Shown piece after piece: positions 35,753 to 44,372 of a DNA stretch of 64,000 nucleotides (within the stretch, counting starts at the first letter, position 1; the number at the start of each line of letters is the position of its first letter). Location: positions 1 to 64,000 of the forward strand of contig JAPPNK010000002.1 in NCBI GenBank assembly GCA_028818695.1, read 5' to 3'. The stretch is from Candidatus Poribacteria bacterium (lineage in GTDB: Bacteria > Poribacteria > WGA-4E > GCA-2687025). A program made the translations under genes and the position numbers. Under the pieces are notes generated by a model, which had not been told where the DNA came from, did not search any database, and saw only the letters and a program-made list of their open reading frames with translations.

Positions 35753-35826
35753 TTTCGGTTATCCTTTCCATGTTCATTCAACTTCAGAGCAGTCGGCGCC
35801 AATGTCAAAACGAACCCGCCCCGCCC

Positions 35827-37329
35827 ATGATTAACCAAAAACAAAAACGGCTCGGAGCGGTCTATACGCCGCGACGCATCGTCGACATGATACTGGACGG
35901 GGCGGGGCTTGCCAACGCTGAAACGCTCGCAAACGCGCGCATCTGCGACCCTGCATGCGGCGACGGAGCCTTTTTGACCGCCGCGGCGGAACGCGCTCTC
36001 AACCTCCTCCCCAAAAAGGACGCCCTCCGTACGCTGCGCCGACTCACAGGCTGCGACATCAACCCCGCCGCTGTCAACGAATGCCGAGTCCAACTGGACG
36101 CCCTGCTCAAAAAACGGCATCCCAAAGAGAATGTCAACTGGCGACTGCGCGTCTGCAACGCCTTCAACCGGTCGGAGCTGCAAAACGAATGGGGGCGTTT
36201 CACGCATGTCGTCGGAAACCCGCCTTACATCCGCATTCAGCGGCTCGAAGAAGAGGGGCGGGGTCTCATCGACGGACAATGGAAAACGATGCGCGGGGCG
36301 TACGACTCCTATCTGCTCTTCTTTGAGCTCGGGCTGGAACTGCTGCGCGAGGGCGGAACGCTCGCCTATATCGCGCCGTCCAGCTGGCTCCGCTCGCGGG
36401 CGGGGCGCAACCTGCGCGCCATGCTCGCCCAGTCGCACGCCGTGACGCGCCTCATCGACTTTCAGGACGAGCAGGCGTTTGAGGGCGTCTCCACCTACAC
36501 CGCCGTCGCCTTTATCCAAAAAGGGGGCGAAACGCGCCGCATCCCCGTCCATCTCGGCGGCGGAACGCTCGCCTATATCGACATCGACAAGGCAGACCTG
36601 TTCCGCCCATGGACGGCGCTGACGCCCAAAGACAAAGCGCGCATGGAAACCCTAAAGCAGCGCGGACCGCAGCTCGGAAGCGTCGCGGACATCCATGTCG
36701 GCATACAGACGCTCGCCGACAGCGTCTTCATCCTGCCGATAGAACCGAACGCAACGGCGCCGACAGGACGCGCCGCATGCCGAACGCAGAACGAAACCTT
36801 GACGCTCGAACGCTGGATTCTGCGCCCGATTGTGAAAGCGTCCGTCATGAAAAACGGCGAAGACCCCGTCCAGCGCGCCCTCATCTATCCATACGACCCT
36901 GAAGGCCGCCTGCTCCCTGAAACGCGCATCGCCGAAAAAGCGCCCGCCGCATACGCCTGGCTCAAACGGAACAAGGAGCGGCTGCTCAACCGAGACAAAG
37001 GCAAAACAGACCCAGAACGCTGGCATGCCTTCGGACGCAGCGTCTCGATCCTGACCGCGTTCGGCGGCAAAATACTCACCTCCGCCATGAACCGCCGACC
37101 GAATTTCCAAATCTGCGCCAACCCGAACGCCGCCTTCTACTCAGGCTACTGCGTCAAACCGAAAGCGGCTGTCGATACCCGCCGCCTGATCAATGTCCTC
37201 AACTCCGACGACATGGAGTTCTACATACGGCGAATCGGGCAGCCGTACCAGAACGGCTGGATGTCCTACGCCAAATCGTATATCCAAACCTTCCCCGTCC
37301 CATGGAGCCTCATACGCCATGAACGATAA
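35827..37329 (+). CDS. Gamma-class N6-adenine DNA methyltransferase (TaqI-like)
   Basis: 500 residues from the ATG at 35827 (a further ATG at 35770 gives 519). Motif X appears as GAVYTPRRIVDMIL, motif I as DPACGDGAF (41-49), the acidic residue after it in GCDINP, and motif IV as NPPY (131-134). The order X-I-IV with a long C-terminal part (about 230-500) is the gamma class, where the C-terminal half recognises DNA. It would methylate adenine in a specific site using S-adenosylmethionine. It could be a lone methyltransferase or part of a restriction system with the nuclease-like gene at 39315. Confidence 0.85.
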   Translation: MINQKQKRLGAVYTPRRIVDMILDGAGLANAETLANARICDPACGDGAFLTAAAERALNLLPKKDALRTLRRLTGCDINPAAVNECRVQLDALLKKRHPKENVNWRLRVCNAFNRSELQNEWGRFTHVVGNPPYIRIQRLEEEGRGLIDGQWKTMRGAYDSYLLFFELGLELLREGGTLAYIAPSSWLRSRAGRNLRAMLAQSHAVTRLIDFQDEQAFEGVSTYTAVAFIQKGGETRRIPVHLGGGTLAYIDIDKADLFRPWTALTPKDKARMETLKQRGPQLGSVADIHVGIQTLADSVFILPIEPNATAPTGRAACRTQNETLTLERWILRPIVKASVMKNGEDPVQRALIYPYDPEGRLLPETRIAEKAPAAYAWLKRNKERLLNRDKGKTDPERWHAFGRSVSILTAFGGKILTSAMNRRPNFQICANPNAAFYSGYCVKPKAAVDTRRLINVLNSDDMEFYIRRIGQPYQNGWMSYAKSYIQTFPVPWSLIRHER

Positions 37330-38200
37330 ACGCCCCCGGCGATTTCCCCTTTACGGCGTTCTCGGACTAGCGCTCATTGTCGCCGCCCAAGCATGCGCCG
37401 CCTTCGACCATTACAACCCCGACGCCTCCGCCTTCGCCCGCCGCGTTAGCCGCCATGCGACCGCCGTCTGCTGGTGGGGGTATCTCCTGTTCGTCGACGC
37501 ATGGATACGGCGCATGAAGGGCGAATCGCTCCTGACGACGCGGCGCGCCGAGTTTGCCGTCATGCTGCCGCTCTCCGTCCTGTTCTGGGTCCTGTTTGAG
37601 TTTTACAACTTCCATCTCATCAACTGGCGGTACGAGGGGCTTTCGCCTCTTCAATGGGAGCGGATCATCGGGTCGACGGCGGCGTTTGCGACCGTCCTGC
37701 CCGGCGTCCTGCTGACAAGCGAATGGCTGGACGCAAAGGGCGTCTTCCGCAACCTGAAAATCGAACCGCTGCGGGTGGACGGACGGCTCACATTCGGGCT
37801 GATCCTGTTCGGGACCGCATGCGCCGTCGTGCCGCTCATGCTGCCGCAAGCGTGGGCGAAGTACGCCTTCGCGCCGGTCTGGATCGCGTATGCGTTCATG
37901 CTGGACCCCATCAACCGCGCGAACGGGGCGCCCTCCCTGCTCGCCGATTTTGAGCGCGGACATCTGGGAAAGGCGGCGTCCCTCTTTGCGGCAGGGCTGC
38001 TCTGCGGCTTCTGGTGGGAGTCTTGGAACTGGTTTGCGGCGGCGAAATGGAAATACCAAGTGCCGTTCACGCCCGGCGTCTCCATCTTTGAGATGCCGAT
38101 GGCAGGCTTTTTAGGCTTCGCGCCGTTTGCATGGGAGCTGTATGCGATGTACCACTTTGCGCGGACGATCGGCCGCTCATCCCAGCGCGGGATTAACTGA
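37319..38200 (+). CDS. Polytopic membrane protein, tryptophan-rich, unknown function
   Basis: 293 residues from the ATG at 37319, which overlaps the methyltransferase stop by 11 bases. Eight or so hydrophobic helices, with conserved-looking aromatic turns (TAVCWWGYLLFVDAWIRR, FEFYNFHLINWRYEG, CGFWWESWNWFAAAKWKY, EMPMAGFLGFAPFAWELY). Proteins with these turns are common in uncultured bacteria, but I know of no assigned function. Close coupling to the methyltransferase may be chance. Confidence 0.75.
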   Translation: MNDKRPRRFPLYGVLGLALIVAAQACAAFDHYNPDASAFARRVSRHATAVCWWGYLLFVDAWIRRMKGESLLTTRRAEFAVMLPLSVLFWVLFEFYNFHLINWRYEGLSPLQWERIIGSTAAFATVLPGVLLTSEWLDAKGVFRNLKIEPLRVDGRLTFGLILFGTACAVVPLMLPQAWAKYAFAPVWIAYAFMLDPINRANGAPSLLADFERGHLGKAASLFAAGLLCGFWWESWNWFAAAKWKYQVPFTPGVSIFEMPMAGFLGFAPFAWELYAMYHFARTIGRSSQRGIN

Positions 38201-38435
38201 TTTTTTCATCGTCTTCGTTTTTGAGCCTTTGAAGCTCGAATTCTTGATCTCCCCTTATGAGCTTATATTTCATGAACATTATAGCAAGACCAAACAATAA
38301 AAGTATGGCAATACCAAGTAATAAAATCAGTGATCCCCATCGGGACATTTCTTGATTTTTTTCTTGTCCAAAGGCGGTCACTGTTGTCGCGAGGAATATC
38401 AGCGCAGAGATCGTAAATGTGTAGAACATGTGCAT
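38193..38435 (-). CDS. Small two-helix membrane protein
   Basis: 80 residues: an N-terminal hydrophobic segment resembling a signal peptide (FYTFTISALIFLATTVTAFG), then a longer membrane helix (WGSLILLLGIAILLLFGLAI) and a charged tail (ELQRLKNEDDEKIS). It overlaps the preceding membrane protein convergently by 8 bases. The region from here to about 39.3 kb is visibly more AT-rich than its neighbours, which suggests transfer. Function unknown. Confidence 0.55.
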   Translation of the reverse strand: MHMFYTFTISALIFLATTVTAFGQEKNQEMSRWGSLILLLGIAILLLFGLAIMFMKYKLIRGDQEFELQRLKNEDDEKIS

Positions 38436-38472
38436 TGCCTTTTGTTGCTGTTGGTCGGGACGTTTTGGTTGA

Positions 38473-39147
38473 TCAATTTTTTTGTTTGATTCGGTGTGTT
38501 TTTATGAAGTCGTGTTTCGAGGGGTCAAACGCTTTCACGTGTTGCCAGCCGTAATGTGGCGGCGGAAAGTTTCGGGGTGAGCTGTCGGCGTCATATGGGT
38601 GTTTGAGCAACCATCTCCATGATTTGCTCCATAGCGCAGGCATGTACGCAAAATCGTTGTCATTACACATGATGCGGGTTGCGTAAATCAATGCTCTGTG
38701 AGTGCCGTCGTCGATGTAAAGTTTGGCCTTCCGAAGCGTAGGGTCTCTGTTGATCTCGTCTTGCTCGTCTCGAAGGCTGCTGACCAGCAAAGGTCCCATG
38801 TAGACGAGGTCGAACTTGTCATTAATCTTTGGAAATTTTGTGAAGAAATTAGAGGGTCTGGTCCTTCTTTCTGGCTGGGCTTTTGCGGCTTCACTCAGTC
38901 GCTGGAAGATCTTCGTAGAATCGTCTCCGTATTCGCGGATCAGTCGTTCAGCCACTTTACGAAGTGTGCGGGGTTTGCCTTCTGGCGCAAGCATTTGATA
39001 AAGTTCACCTGCCACCGGATCACAGGGTTCGTCAGCGCTTTCATTCCAGTAACCAGGCATTCCCAACCAGATAAGATTGTCCAGGTAGGCATTTTTATCG
39101 CTGATGATGATCAAATGTGCTTTCTCGATGTTGTTGCGATCTGTCAT
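38473..39147 (-). CDS. Hypothetical protein with a ParB/sulfiredoxin-like DGTHRA motif
   Basis: 224 residues from the ATG at 39147, with a GGAG ribosome site. The N-terminus includes HLIIISDKNAYLDNLIWL; the middle is helical (TLRKVAERLIREYGDDSTKI). Near 160-175, KLYIDDGTHRALIYATRIM resembles the DG-H/N-HR loop of ParB-type nuclease/CTPase and sulfiredoxin domains. The rest shows no family hallmark, so this is a weak clue. AT-rich like its neighbour; part of a probable accessory block. Confidence 0.6.
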   Translation of the reverse strand: MTDRNNIEKAHLIIISDKNAYLDNLIWLGMPGYWNESADEPCDPVAGELYQMLAPEGKPRTLRKVAERLIREYGDDSTKIFQRLSEAAKAQPERRTRPSNFFTKFPKINDKFDLVYMGPLLVSSLRDEQDEINRDPTLRKAKLYIDDGTHRALIYATRIMCNDNDFAYMPALWSKSWRWLLKHPYDADSSPRNFPPPHYGWQHVKAFDPSKHDFIKTHRIKQKN

Positions 39148-39314
39148 GATTGACTCCAATGTTTTTTGTACGGCTCAATGGCCCTTTCGTTCGAGGCTGA
39201 ACCAACACGCCCATGACGCTCTTGAGACGTCCGAACTCTTCCGTCAAGATGTTTTTCGAATTAAATCGTGGTCGGCTTTGACTCGCTCGTAGATACGGTC
39301 AGCTTGCCGACTAG

Positions 39315-40163
39315 ATGCAGCCGCAACAGCGTTCAGATATACTTAAAAGCATGAACAATGCGAATATCAACAGCCCTGAAATCGTCACGACGCCGACCTT
39401 CGAGTGGCTCGCCGCAAAGACGATCCACTGCCGCAACGAGCTGCTCATTGGAAGCCCGTATGTGACGGACGCTCTATTGGAACTCTCGCGGCTTGCGCCT
39501 AAGGGAGTGTCCAAACGGCTCGTCACCCGAACGAAAATGGGCGATTTTAAAATGGGCATGTCCAGCCTAGACGCGATTTGCGCATTTGCCGAGGAGGGCG
39601 CTCGCGTCTATTCGCTCAACAATCTCCATGCCAAAATCTATGTGTTTGACGAATCGACCGCGCTTGTCACGTCCGCAAACGCGACGCAAGCGGGTCTGCG
39701 CAGCAACTTAGAATGCGGGCTTGCGACCAGCGACGCATACATCGCGCGCCAGCTTTCCCTAGAGCTCATGAGCGGATTTAACAACGCGGATCCGCCCCGT
39801 AGAATGAAACTGAATGAGCTTCAAGATATGCGGAATCCGCTAGGCGCAGTGAGCGTTGAGATGCCGGAAACGGAAGATGAAAGCGAAGCGGAACCGGTCA
39901 TATCGGCGCCCGACAGCGAGGCGTTTTTGAATTCGTTTACAGGGTGGAATCAGATCGCGCTGCGCGGCGCTTTGTCGTTCAGCGGACGCGAATTTGAAAC
40001 GTCTGAATTGTATCAGGCGTGCAGGGCGGACGCGAAACGCAAATATCCGACGAACAAGAATCCGAACGCAAAGCTCAGGCAACAGCTGCAGTTCCTGCGC
40101 GACATGGGGCTGATTGAGTTTGTAGAAGGCAAAAAAGGCTGGTACCGCTTACTTGTGAAGTGA
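39315..40163 (+). CDS. Phospholipase-D-fold nuclease-like protein with DpnI-like winged helix
   Basis: 282 residues (alternative ATG at 39351). One HKD-type motif is seen: LHAKIYVFDESTALVTSAN, with His105, Lys107, Asp112, Ser120 and Asn122, followed by Glu133 in RSNLECGL. A single HKD half-site means a dimer would be needed, as in BfiI-type restriction enzymes. Residues 225-282 (ELYQACRADAKRKYP, KLRQQLQFLRDMGLIEFVE, KGWYRLL) match the C-terminal winged helix of DpnI and Dam-replacing proteins, which read DNA. This combination suggests a DNA-cutting enzyme next to a methyltransferase. Confidence 0.72.
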   Translation: MQPQQRSDILKSMNNANINSPEIVTTPTFEWLAAKTIHCRNELLIGSPYVTDALLELSRLAPKGVSKRLVTRTKMGDFKMGMSSLDAICAFAEEGARVYSLNNLHAKIYVFDESTALVTSANATQAGLRSNLECGLATSDAYIARQLSLELMSGFNNADPPRRMKLNELQDMRNPLGAVSVEMPETEDESEAEPVISAPDSEAFLNSFTGWNQIALRGALSFSGREFETSELYQACRADAKRKYPTNKNPNAKLRQQLQFLRDMGLIEFVEGKKGWYRLLVK

Positions 40164-40658
40164 CGTCCTCTCCATATGCCGTCGGATTTCAGCCAGCTCC
40201 GCTTGCGCGTTGCGCCAAAACTCTGTCGGTCGGGCGATCTCCTCCGCTAGCTCTTGATACGGCTCCGTTCCCGGTTCCGCGTTGCGCCAATAAGCCTCGT
40301 TCATCATCGTCTGATCAATCGCATTCACGACGTCGGCTCCCGTGAGGATGCGCTCTACGGCGTCCATGACAAGCTCAACGTCCGGCTCCTCTTCATGCCA
40401 TGTGACGTTGAACAGCGCCTCTTCAAATTTGGATTGGTCGGTTTCTAGATACTGATTGGCGAGAATCAGCGTTTCCATGTCGGGTGGAAATTCGCGGAAC
40501 AGAGAGCAGCCGCGATTGAAATACGCCGCGATGCTAGCGACGCATTTTGGACTTTCAGACGTCGGCTGTTCTCTTGGGGTGAGGTCGGCGGTGTGGTCGT
40601 AGGCGTCTGGGTTCCGCTTGATGAATTCCAGCACGGTTTGGAGGCGGGCTAGGTTCAA
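40149..40658 (-). CDS. Hypothetical helical protein
   Basis: 169 residues, acidic and helical, with no signal peptide or known motif (LARLQTVLEFIKRNPDAYDH, NRGCSLFREFPPDMETLILA, DAVERILTGADVVNAID). It converges on and overlaps the nuclease-like gene by 15 bases. It could be an immunity or accessory partner of the restriction-like block, but this rests on position only. Confidence 0.55.
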   Translation of the reverse strand: MNLARLQTVLEFIKRNPDAYDHTADLTPREQPTSESPKCVASIAAYFNRGCSLFREFPPDMETLILANQYLETDQSKFEEALFNVTWHEEEPDVELVMDAVERILTGADVVNAIDQTMMNEAYWRNAEPGTEPYQELAEEIARPTEFWRNAQAELAEIRRHMERTSLHK

Positions 40659-40743
40659 TCGTTGCTTCCTTTCGCAGGTTTAGAAACACGCGATCTTATC
40701 ACATATCTGCTTCGACCAGCCATGGACACGCCAACGGAAAACG

Positions 40744-42150
40744 TCAACCCGAAAAAAGCGACAGCCCCCCAATCAGGCTCATCCGCCGTTCCGTCGTGAA
40801 GTGGGAGGGTCTCGTGAACCCTTCCCCCGTCCGCCCCGCCACCGACATCGCCAAGAACCCAGGACCCCCGATGCCCCCGCACACAAACGACGGCGCGTTC
40901 GCCACCAAGATGCCGACCTGCATCGCCCGCGCGTATTCGCCGACCCTGTCCATCCGCGCCGTGTGGATCATGGCGGTATGTCCGCGCCCGCCTTCTATCT
41001 GAACGCAGACCTGAACCGCCTCCTCAAACGAACGGACGCGCACAATCGGCACAATCGGCGTCAAAAACTCCTCCATCGCCAGGACATGATCAGCCGACGT
41101 CTCCGCAAGCACAGCCAGGTCGTCCGACGACCCTCGAACGCCCGCCGCCTCCAGCAGAACGGACGCATTCTGCCCAATCATCTCAGGGCAATGTTTTCCT
41201 TCTTCCGTCAAGACGGCGCTCATCAGCCTTGTCAGCTCGTTGGGGCGCAGCAGCCGTCCGCCTTGCCGCGTCATCTGGCGCAGCAGCTCGTCCGCCGCCG
41301 ATTCCACGACGACGCATGCTTTTTCGCCGATGCAGAGCAGGTTGTTGTCGAACGAGGCGCCTTCGATGACGGCGCGCGCCGCGTTTTCCAGGTTTGCCGT
41401 TTCGTCCACGAGCGCGGTCGGGTTGCCGGGTCCTGCCGCCCATGTTTTTTTGCCCGACTCCAAGACGGCGCGCACGACGCCCCCTCCGCCCGTCGCGCAG
41501 ACAGCGTCCACATCCGCATGCTTCATGAGCGCGGACGCATGGCGCAGGGACGGCTCGGCGACCGCCGTCAACAGGTTCGGCGGCCCTCCCGCAGAAACGA
41601 TCGCCTCGTTCAGATACGCCATCGTTTTAAGGCAGCAGTTCGCCGCTCTCGGATGCGGACTGAAGACGACGGCGTTTCCGCCCGCGAGCATGATGATCGC
41701 GTTGTTGATGATGGTGGAGGTCGGGTTGGTCGTCGGGGTGATTGCGTTGATGAGACCGATGGGGGCGCGCTCCACAATCAGGACGCCGTGTTCGTCCGTT
41801 TCCGCCTGCGCTTGTATCTCTTCGACGCCTGGGCTGAGGTCGGCGGCGCCTTCGTTCTTTGTCCGTTTATGTTCGGCGCGCCCCATTTTCGTTTCGGCGA
41901 CAGCCATGTCGGCGAGCTCTTGGGCGCGTTCGCGTCCAACCTGACGCATCGCCTCGACGACGCGCTTGCGCAGCTCCATGCCGCTTTGGGCGTATGTTTT
42001 CTGCGCCTGGCGCGCCGCCTCCACCGCCTCGTCGGGCGTCTCAAAAATGCCCGTTCCCGCCGGGCGCGCGGCAGCCGGCGCCGCGGGCTTCTCCTGCGTC
42101 AGCTCGCGCACCACCCTTTCGGCTATCTCCCGTATCTTCGCTTCATCCAT
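40744..42150 (-). CDS. CoA-acylating aldehyde dehydrogenase of a bacterial microcompartment (EutE/PduP type)
   Basis: 468 residues. The N-terminus is an amphipathic helix (MDEAKIREIAERVVRELTQE) and a Pro/Ala linker, the form of a microcompartment targeting peptide. The catalytic domain has NAITPTTNPTSTIINNAI, AVCATGGGGVV, the GPGNPTALVD loop and the active Cys273 in SFDNNLLCIGEKACVV. It would oxidise an aldehyde to an acyl-CoA with NAD+ and CoA inside the shell. The ribosome site is AGGGAGG. It lies downstream of the shell protein and aldolase in one run. Confidence 0.9.
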   Translation of the reverse strand: MDEAKIREIAERVVRELTQEKPAAPAAARPAGTGIFETPDEAVEAARQAQKTYAQSGMELRKRVVEAMRQVGRERAQELADMAVAETKMGRAEHKRTKNEGAADLSPGVEEIQAQAETDEHGVLIVERAPIGLINAITPTTNPTSTIINNAIIMLAGGNAVVFSPHPRAANCCLKTMAYLNEAIVSAGGPPNLLTAVAEPSLRHASALMKHADVDAVCATGGGGVVRAVLESGKKTWAAGPGNPTALVDETANLENAARAVIEGASFDNNLLCIGEKACVVVESAADELLRQMTRQGGRLLRPNELTRLMSAVLTEEGKHCPEMIGQNASVLLEAAGVRGSSDDLAVLAETSADHVLAMEEFLTPIVPIVRVRSFEEAVQVCVQIEGGRGHTAMIHTARMDRVGEYARAMQVGILVANAPSFVCGGIGGPGFLAMSVAGRTGEGFTRPSHFTTERRMSLIGGLSLFSG

Positions 42151-42277
42151 CGCCGCCTGCGCCTCCCTCTTTAAAACGACGCCCGCCCGACCCTATCGAT
42201 AGAAAACGCCCTGCGGCTGCGGACTTGAACAGCTCTCTAGTCCGCCTTCATTTGCGGCGCTCTATGGGCGAAACAGC

Positions 42278-42580
42278 CTACTCTTCCGACGAAGCCGCTC
42301 CGCCGCGCGCGATTGGAAGTACCGCCTCCGTTTCGGCATGCGGACGCGGGATCACATGCACCGAGACGAGCTCGCCGACGGAGCGCGCCGATTCCGCCCC
42401 CGCTTCGGTCGCCGCTTTCACGGCGCCGACATCGCCGCGCACCAGCACGGTCACAAGCCCGCCGCCCACCTTCTCCATTCCGACGATGTTCACATTCGCC
42501 GCTTTCACCATGGCGTCCGCCGCTTCGACGGCTCCCACCAGTCCGCGCGTTTCAACCAGTCCCAACGCTTCGCCTGCCAT
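42278..42580 (-). CDS. BMC-H shell protein (hexameric microcompartment shell subunit)
   Basis: 100 residues, a single BMC domain: [60 protein letters not shown], and [16 protein letters not shown], with a short acidic tail. This is the PduA/EutM/CcmK type whose hexamers tile the shell; VGGG lies at the pore position. A strong AAAAGGAG ribosome site precedes the start. Only one shell gene is in the window: no pentamer (BMC-P) or trimer (BMC-T) gene is seen here, so more shell genes must lie elsewhere. 127 bases separate it from the dehydrogenase with no other feature. Confidence 0.95.
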   Translation of the reverse strand: MAGEALGLVETRGLVGAVEAADAMVKAANVNIVGMEKVGGGLVTVLVRGDVGAVKAATEAGAESARSVGELVSVHVIPRPHAETEAVLPIARGGAASSEE

Positions 42581-42629
42581 ATTCGCCGCTCCTTTTTCTG
42601 TTTATTTGGAAACCTGTTCATAGCCGCGC

Positions 42630-43430
42630 CTATGAGGACGACGCAGCCCGCTCCTCCAACACCTCCGCCGCCACTCTCGCAATCAAAGCGGTCAACCGCT
42701 CCTCGCTTATCTCTTCCGTTTCCCCTGTGGACGCCGCCTGATTCGCCTCTTGAATGCGCGGGTTCACATCGCACAGCGGAACGCGCGACCCCAGCCCCAG
42801 CCGCTCGCGCAGCTCCAGCAGCTCCTGCGCGTCCTGGTTCGTCAGCTCCTTGACGCCGCCCAGCGTTTTTGCAACCCATGTGATATGCGCCGTATGCTCC
42901 AGCGTCTCCATCTTGTAGTAGGCGTCCATTGGGCTGCCGCCGACCGTCACCGCGCCATGATTCGCCAGCAAAATCGCGTCGCAACTTTCAATGAGATGGT
43001 CGATCGACTGGGGAAGTTTCTCGCCCCCCGGCGTCGCATACGGCGCCAGCGGAATGCATCCAAACGAGACGATCGTCTCCGGCAGCGTCAGCTCATCCAG
43101 CGCAAGCCCCGCCAACGCAAACCCGGTCGCTTTAGGCGGATGCGCATGCGCGACCGCGTGGACGTCCGGCCGCCGCTGATAGCAATGCAAATGAAGCCGT
43201 ATCTCCGACGACGGGCGCAGATACCCCTCCAGCTGCTCTCCCTGCGCGTTCAGCTTACAGATCATGTCCGGGCTGATGGAGCCTTTGCTAACGCCGGTCG
43301 GCGTCGCCAGAATATCCCCGTTTTTCAGCCGCGCCGTGATGTTCCCGTCGTTGGAGGCGACCATATTCCGGGCGTATAAACGCCGCCCCGCCTCGCAAAT
43401 TTCCTCCCGCAACCGCTTCTCGTCAGACAT
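42630..43430 (-). CDS. Class II aldolase with microcompartment targeting tail (fuculose-phosphate aldolase-like)
   Basis: 266 residues from the ATG at 43430. The core has the AraD/FucA signatures: MVASNDGNITARL, TPTGVSKG, PSSEIRLHL (with the acidic catalytic Glu), VAHAHPPKATGFA giving two zinc-ligand His residues, and ILLANHGAVTVG with the third. A zinc enzyme that splits fuculose- or rhamnulose-1-phosphate to dihydroxyacetone phosphate and lactaldehyde would fit. After the catalytic domain a linker leads to an amphipathic helix (SEERLTALIARVAAEVLEER), the form of a targeting peptide. The shell gene follows after 49 bases. Confidence 0.88.
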   Translation of the reverse strand: MSDEKRLREEICEAGRRLYARNMVASNDGNITARLKNGDILATPTGVSKGSISPDMICKLNAQGEQLEGYLRPSSEIRLHLHCYQRRPDVHAVAHAHPPKATGFALAGLALDELTLPETIVSFGCIPLAPYATPGGEKLPQSIDHLIESCDAILLANHGAVTVGGSPMDAYYKMETLEHTAHITWVAKTLGGVKELTNQDAQELLELRERLGLGSRVPLCDVNPRIQEANQAASTGETEEISEERLTALIARVAAEVLEERAASSS

Positions 43431-43493
43431 CAATACCGCCCCCTGAACCGCGTTTAGACCGCGCCATTAATGTAGCGCTTTCCCCCCTGCGAT

Positions 43494-44372
43494 TCAATAC
43501 GAAGCCTCCATGCGGACGGCTCCCCTGTCGAACGCGGCGATTGTCAGGTCGAATTTTCGCCAGTAGTATTGCAGCTCCGCCGAACTCCACCCTTCATACA
43601 CCCAGTCCCAGCTGAAGCGGTTGAAATGCGGCAGCAGGGAGCCTTCCGTCACAGGTTTGGAAGCCGCCTGGTACCGGTAATCGACCGAGAGGCGCATGCG
43701 TTCGCCTGTCTGGTTCGGCAAGCTTTTATGAACCGCTTGACTGTGGAAAAAGATTGCGTCGCCCGTTTCAAAGCCGCCGGCGCGCCATTCGCCGTCGATC
43801 GCCTCCTCGTTGACGCCGACGCCGCCGGCGCCGCGCATCGGCCGGACAGGATACACGCCGCCCCGGTGCGATCCGGCTAAAACGGCGATTCCGCCCAGCT
43901 CCATCGGGCAGTCGCCGAGCGGTATCCATGCCGTCCACACATCCGGCGTCCCCTGTATATGCACAAAATCCTGATGGGGCGGCGTCGCGGGAGAAGACGG
44001 AAACATGATGCGCCCAATGTTCCGCGGATGAACCAGCGGCTCCTCCCCAAACAACGTTCTCAACATCTCCAGTATCGGCGGGCTGTGCGCCAGCGCGTGA
44101 AACGCCTCCATCCGCTGAAACTCGTCAAAGACGGGCCAGTATTCAGTCATCCCCTCTACGCGCGCCTCCTGCGTCGAGAGCAGGTTCTCCGCGTCCGCCC
44201 CCTCGTTGAGCCACCCATGCCTTTCCAAGATGTCCACAAACGCTCCCCGCAGTTGCGACACATCCCCCCGCGGAACGAGCCGCCGAAAAAACAGATACCC
44301 GTCCCGCTCCGCCCGTTCCCGCAGCAGCTCGGCAGAATTCAGCAGCTCTGTTGAATCCTCAAACGGTTTCAT
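43494..44372 (-). CDS. Phytanoyl-CoA dioxygenase family (PhyH) protein
   Basis: 292 residues from the ATG at 44372, which shares ATGA with the stop of the oxidoreductase upstream and has a GGGGG ribosome site. Iron ligands: TPPHQDFVHIQG (His133, Asp135) and DAIFFHSQAVHKSLPNQ for the distal His. A conserved AVLAGSHRGG and a 2-oxoglutarate-binding region RMRLSVDYRYQ follow. Likely hydroxylates a small organic substrate with Fe(II), oxygen and 2-oxoglutarate. The overlap with the Gfo/Idh/MocA gene indicates a shared pathway. Confidence 0.88.
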   Translation of the reverse strand: MKPFEDSTELLNSAELLRERAERDGYLFFRRLVPRGDVSQLRGAFVDILERHGWLNEGADAENLLSTQEARVEGMTEYWPVFDEFQRMEAFHALAHSPPILEMLRTLFGEEPLVHPRNIGRIMFPSSPATPPHQDFVHIQGTPDVWTAWIPLGDCPMELGGIAVLAGSHRGGVYPVRPMRGAGGVGVNEEAIDGEWRAGGFETGDAIFFHSQAVHKSLPNQTGERMRLSVDYRYQAASKPVTEGSLLPHFNRFSWDWVYEGWSSAELQYYWRKFDLTIAAFDRGAVRMEASY

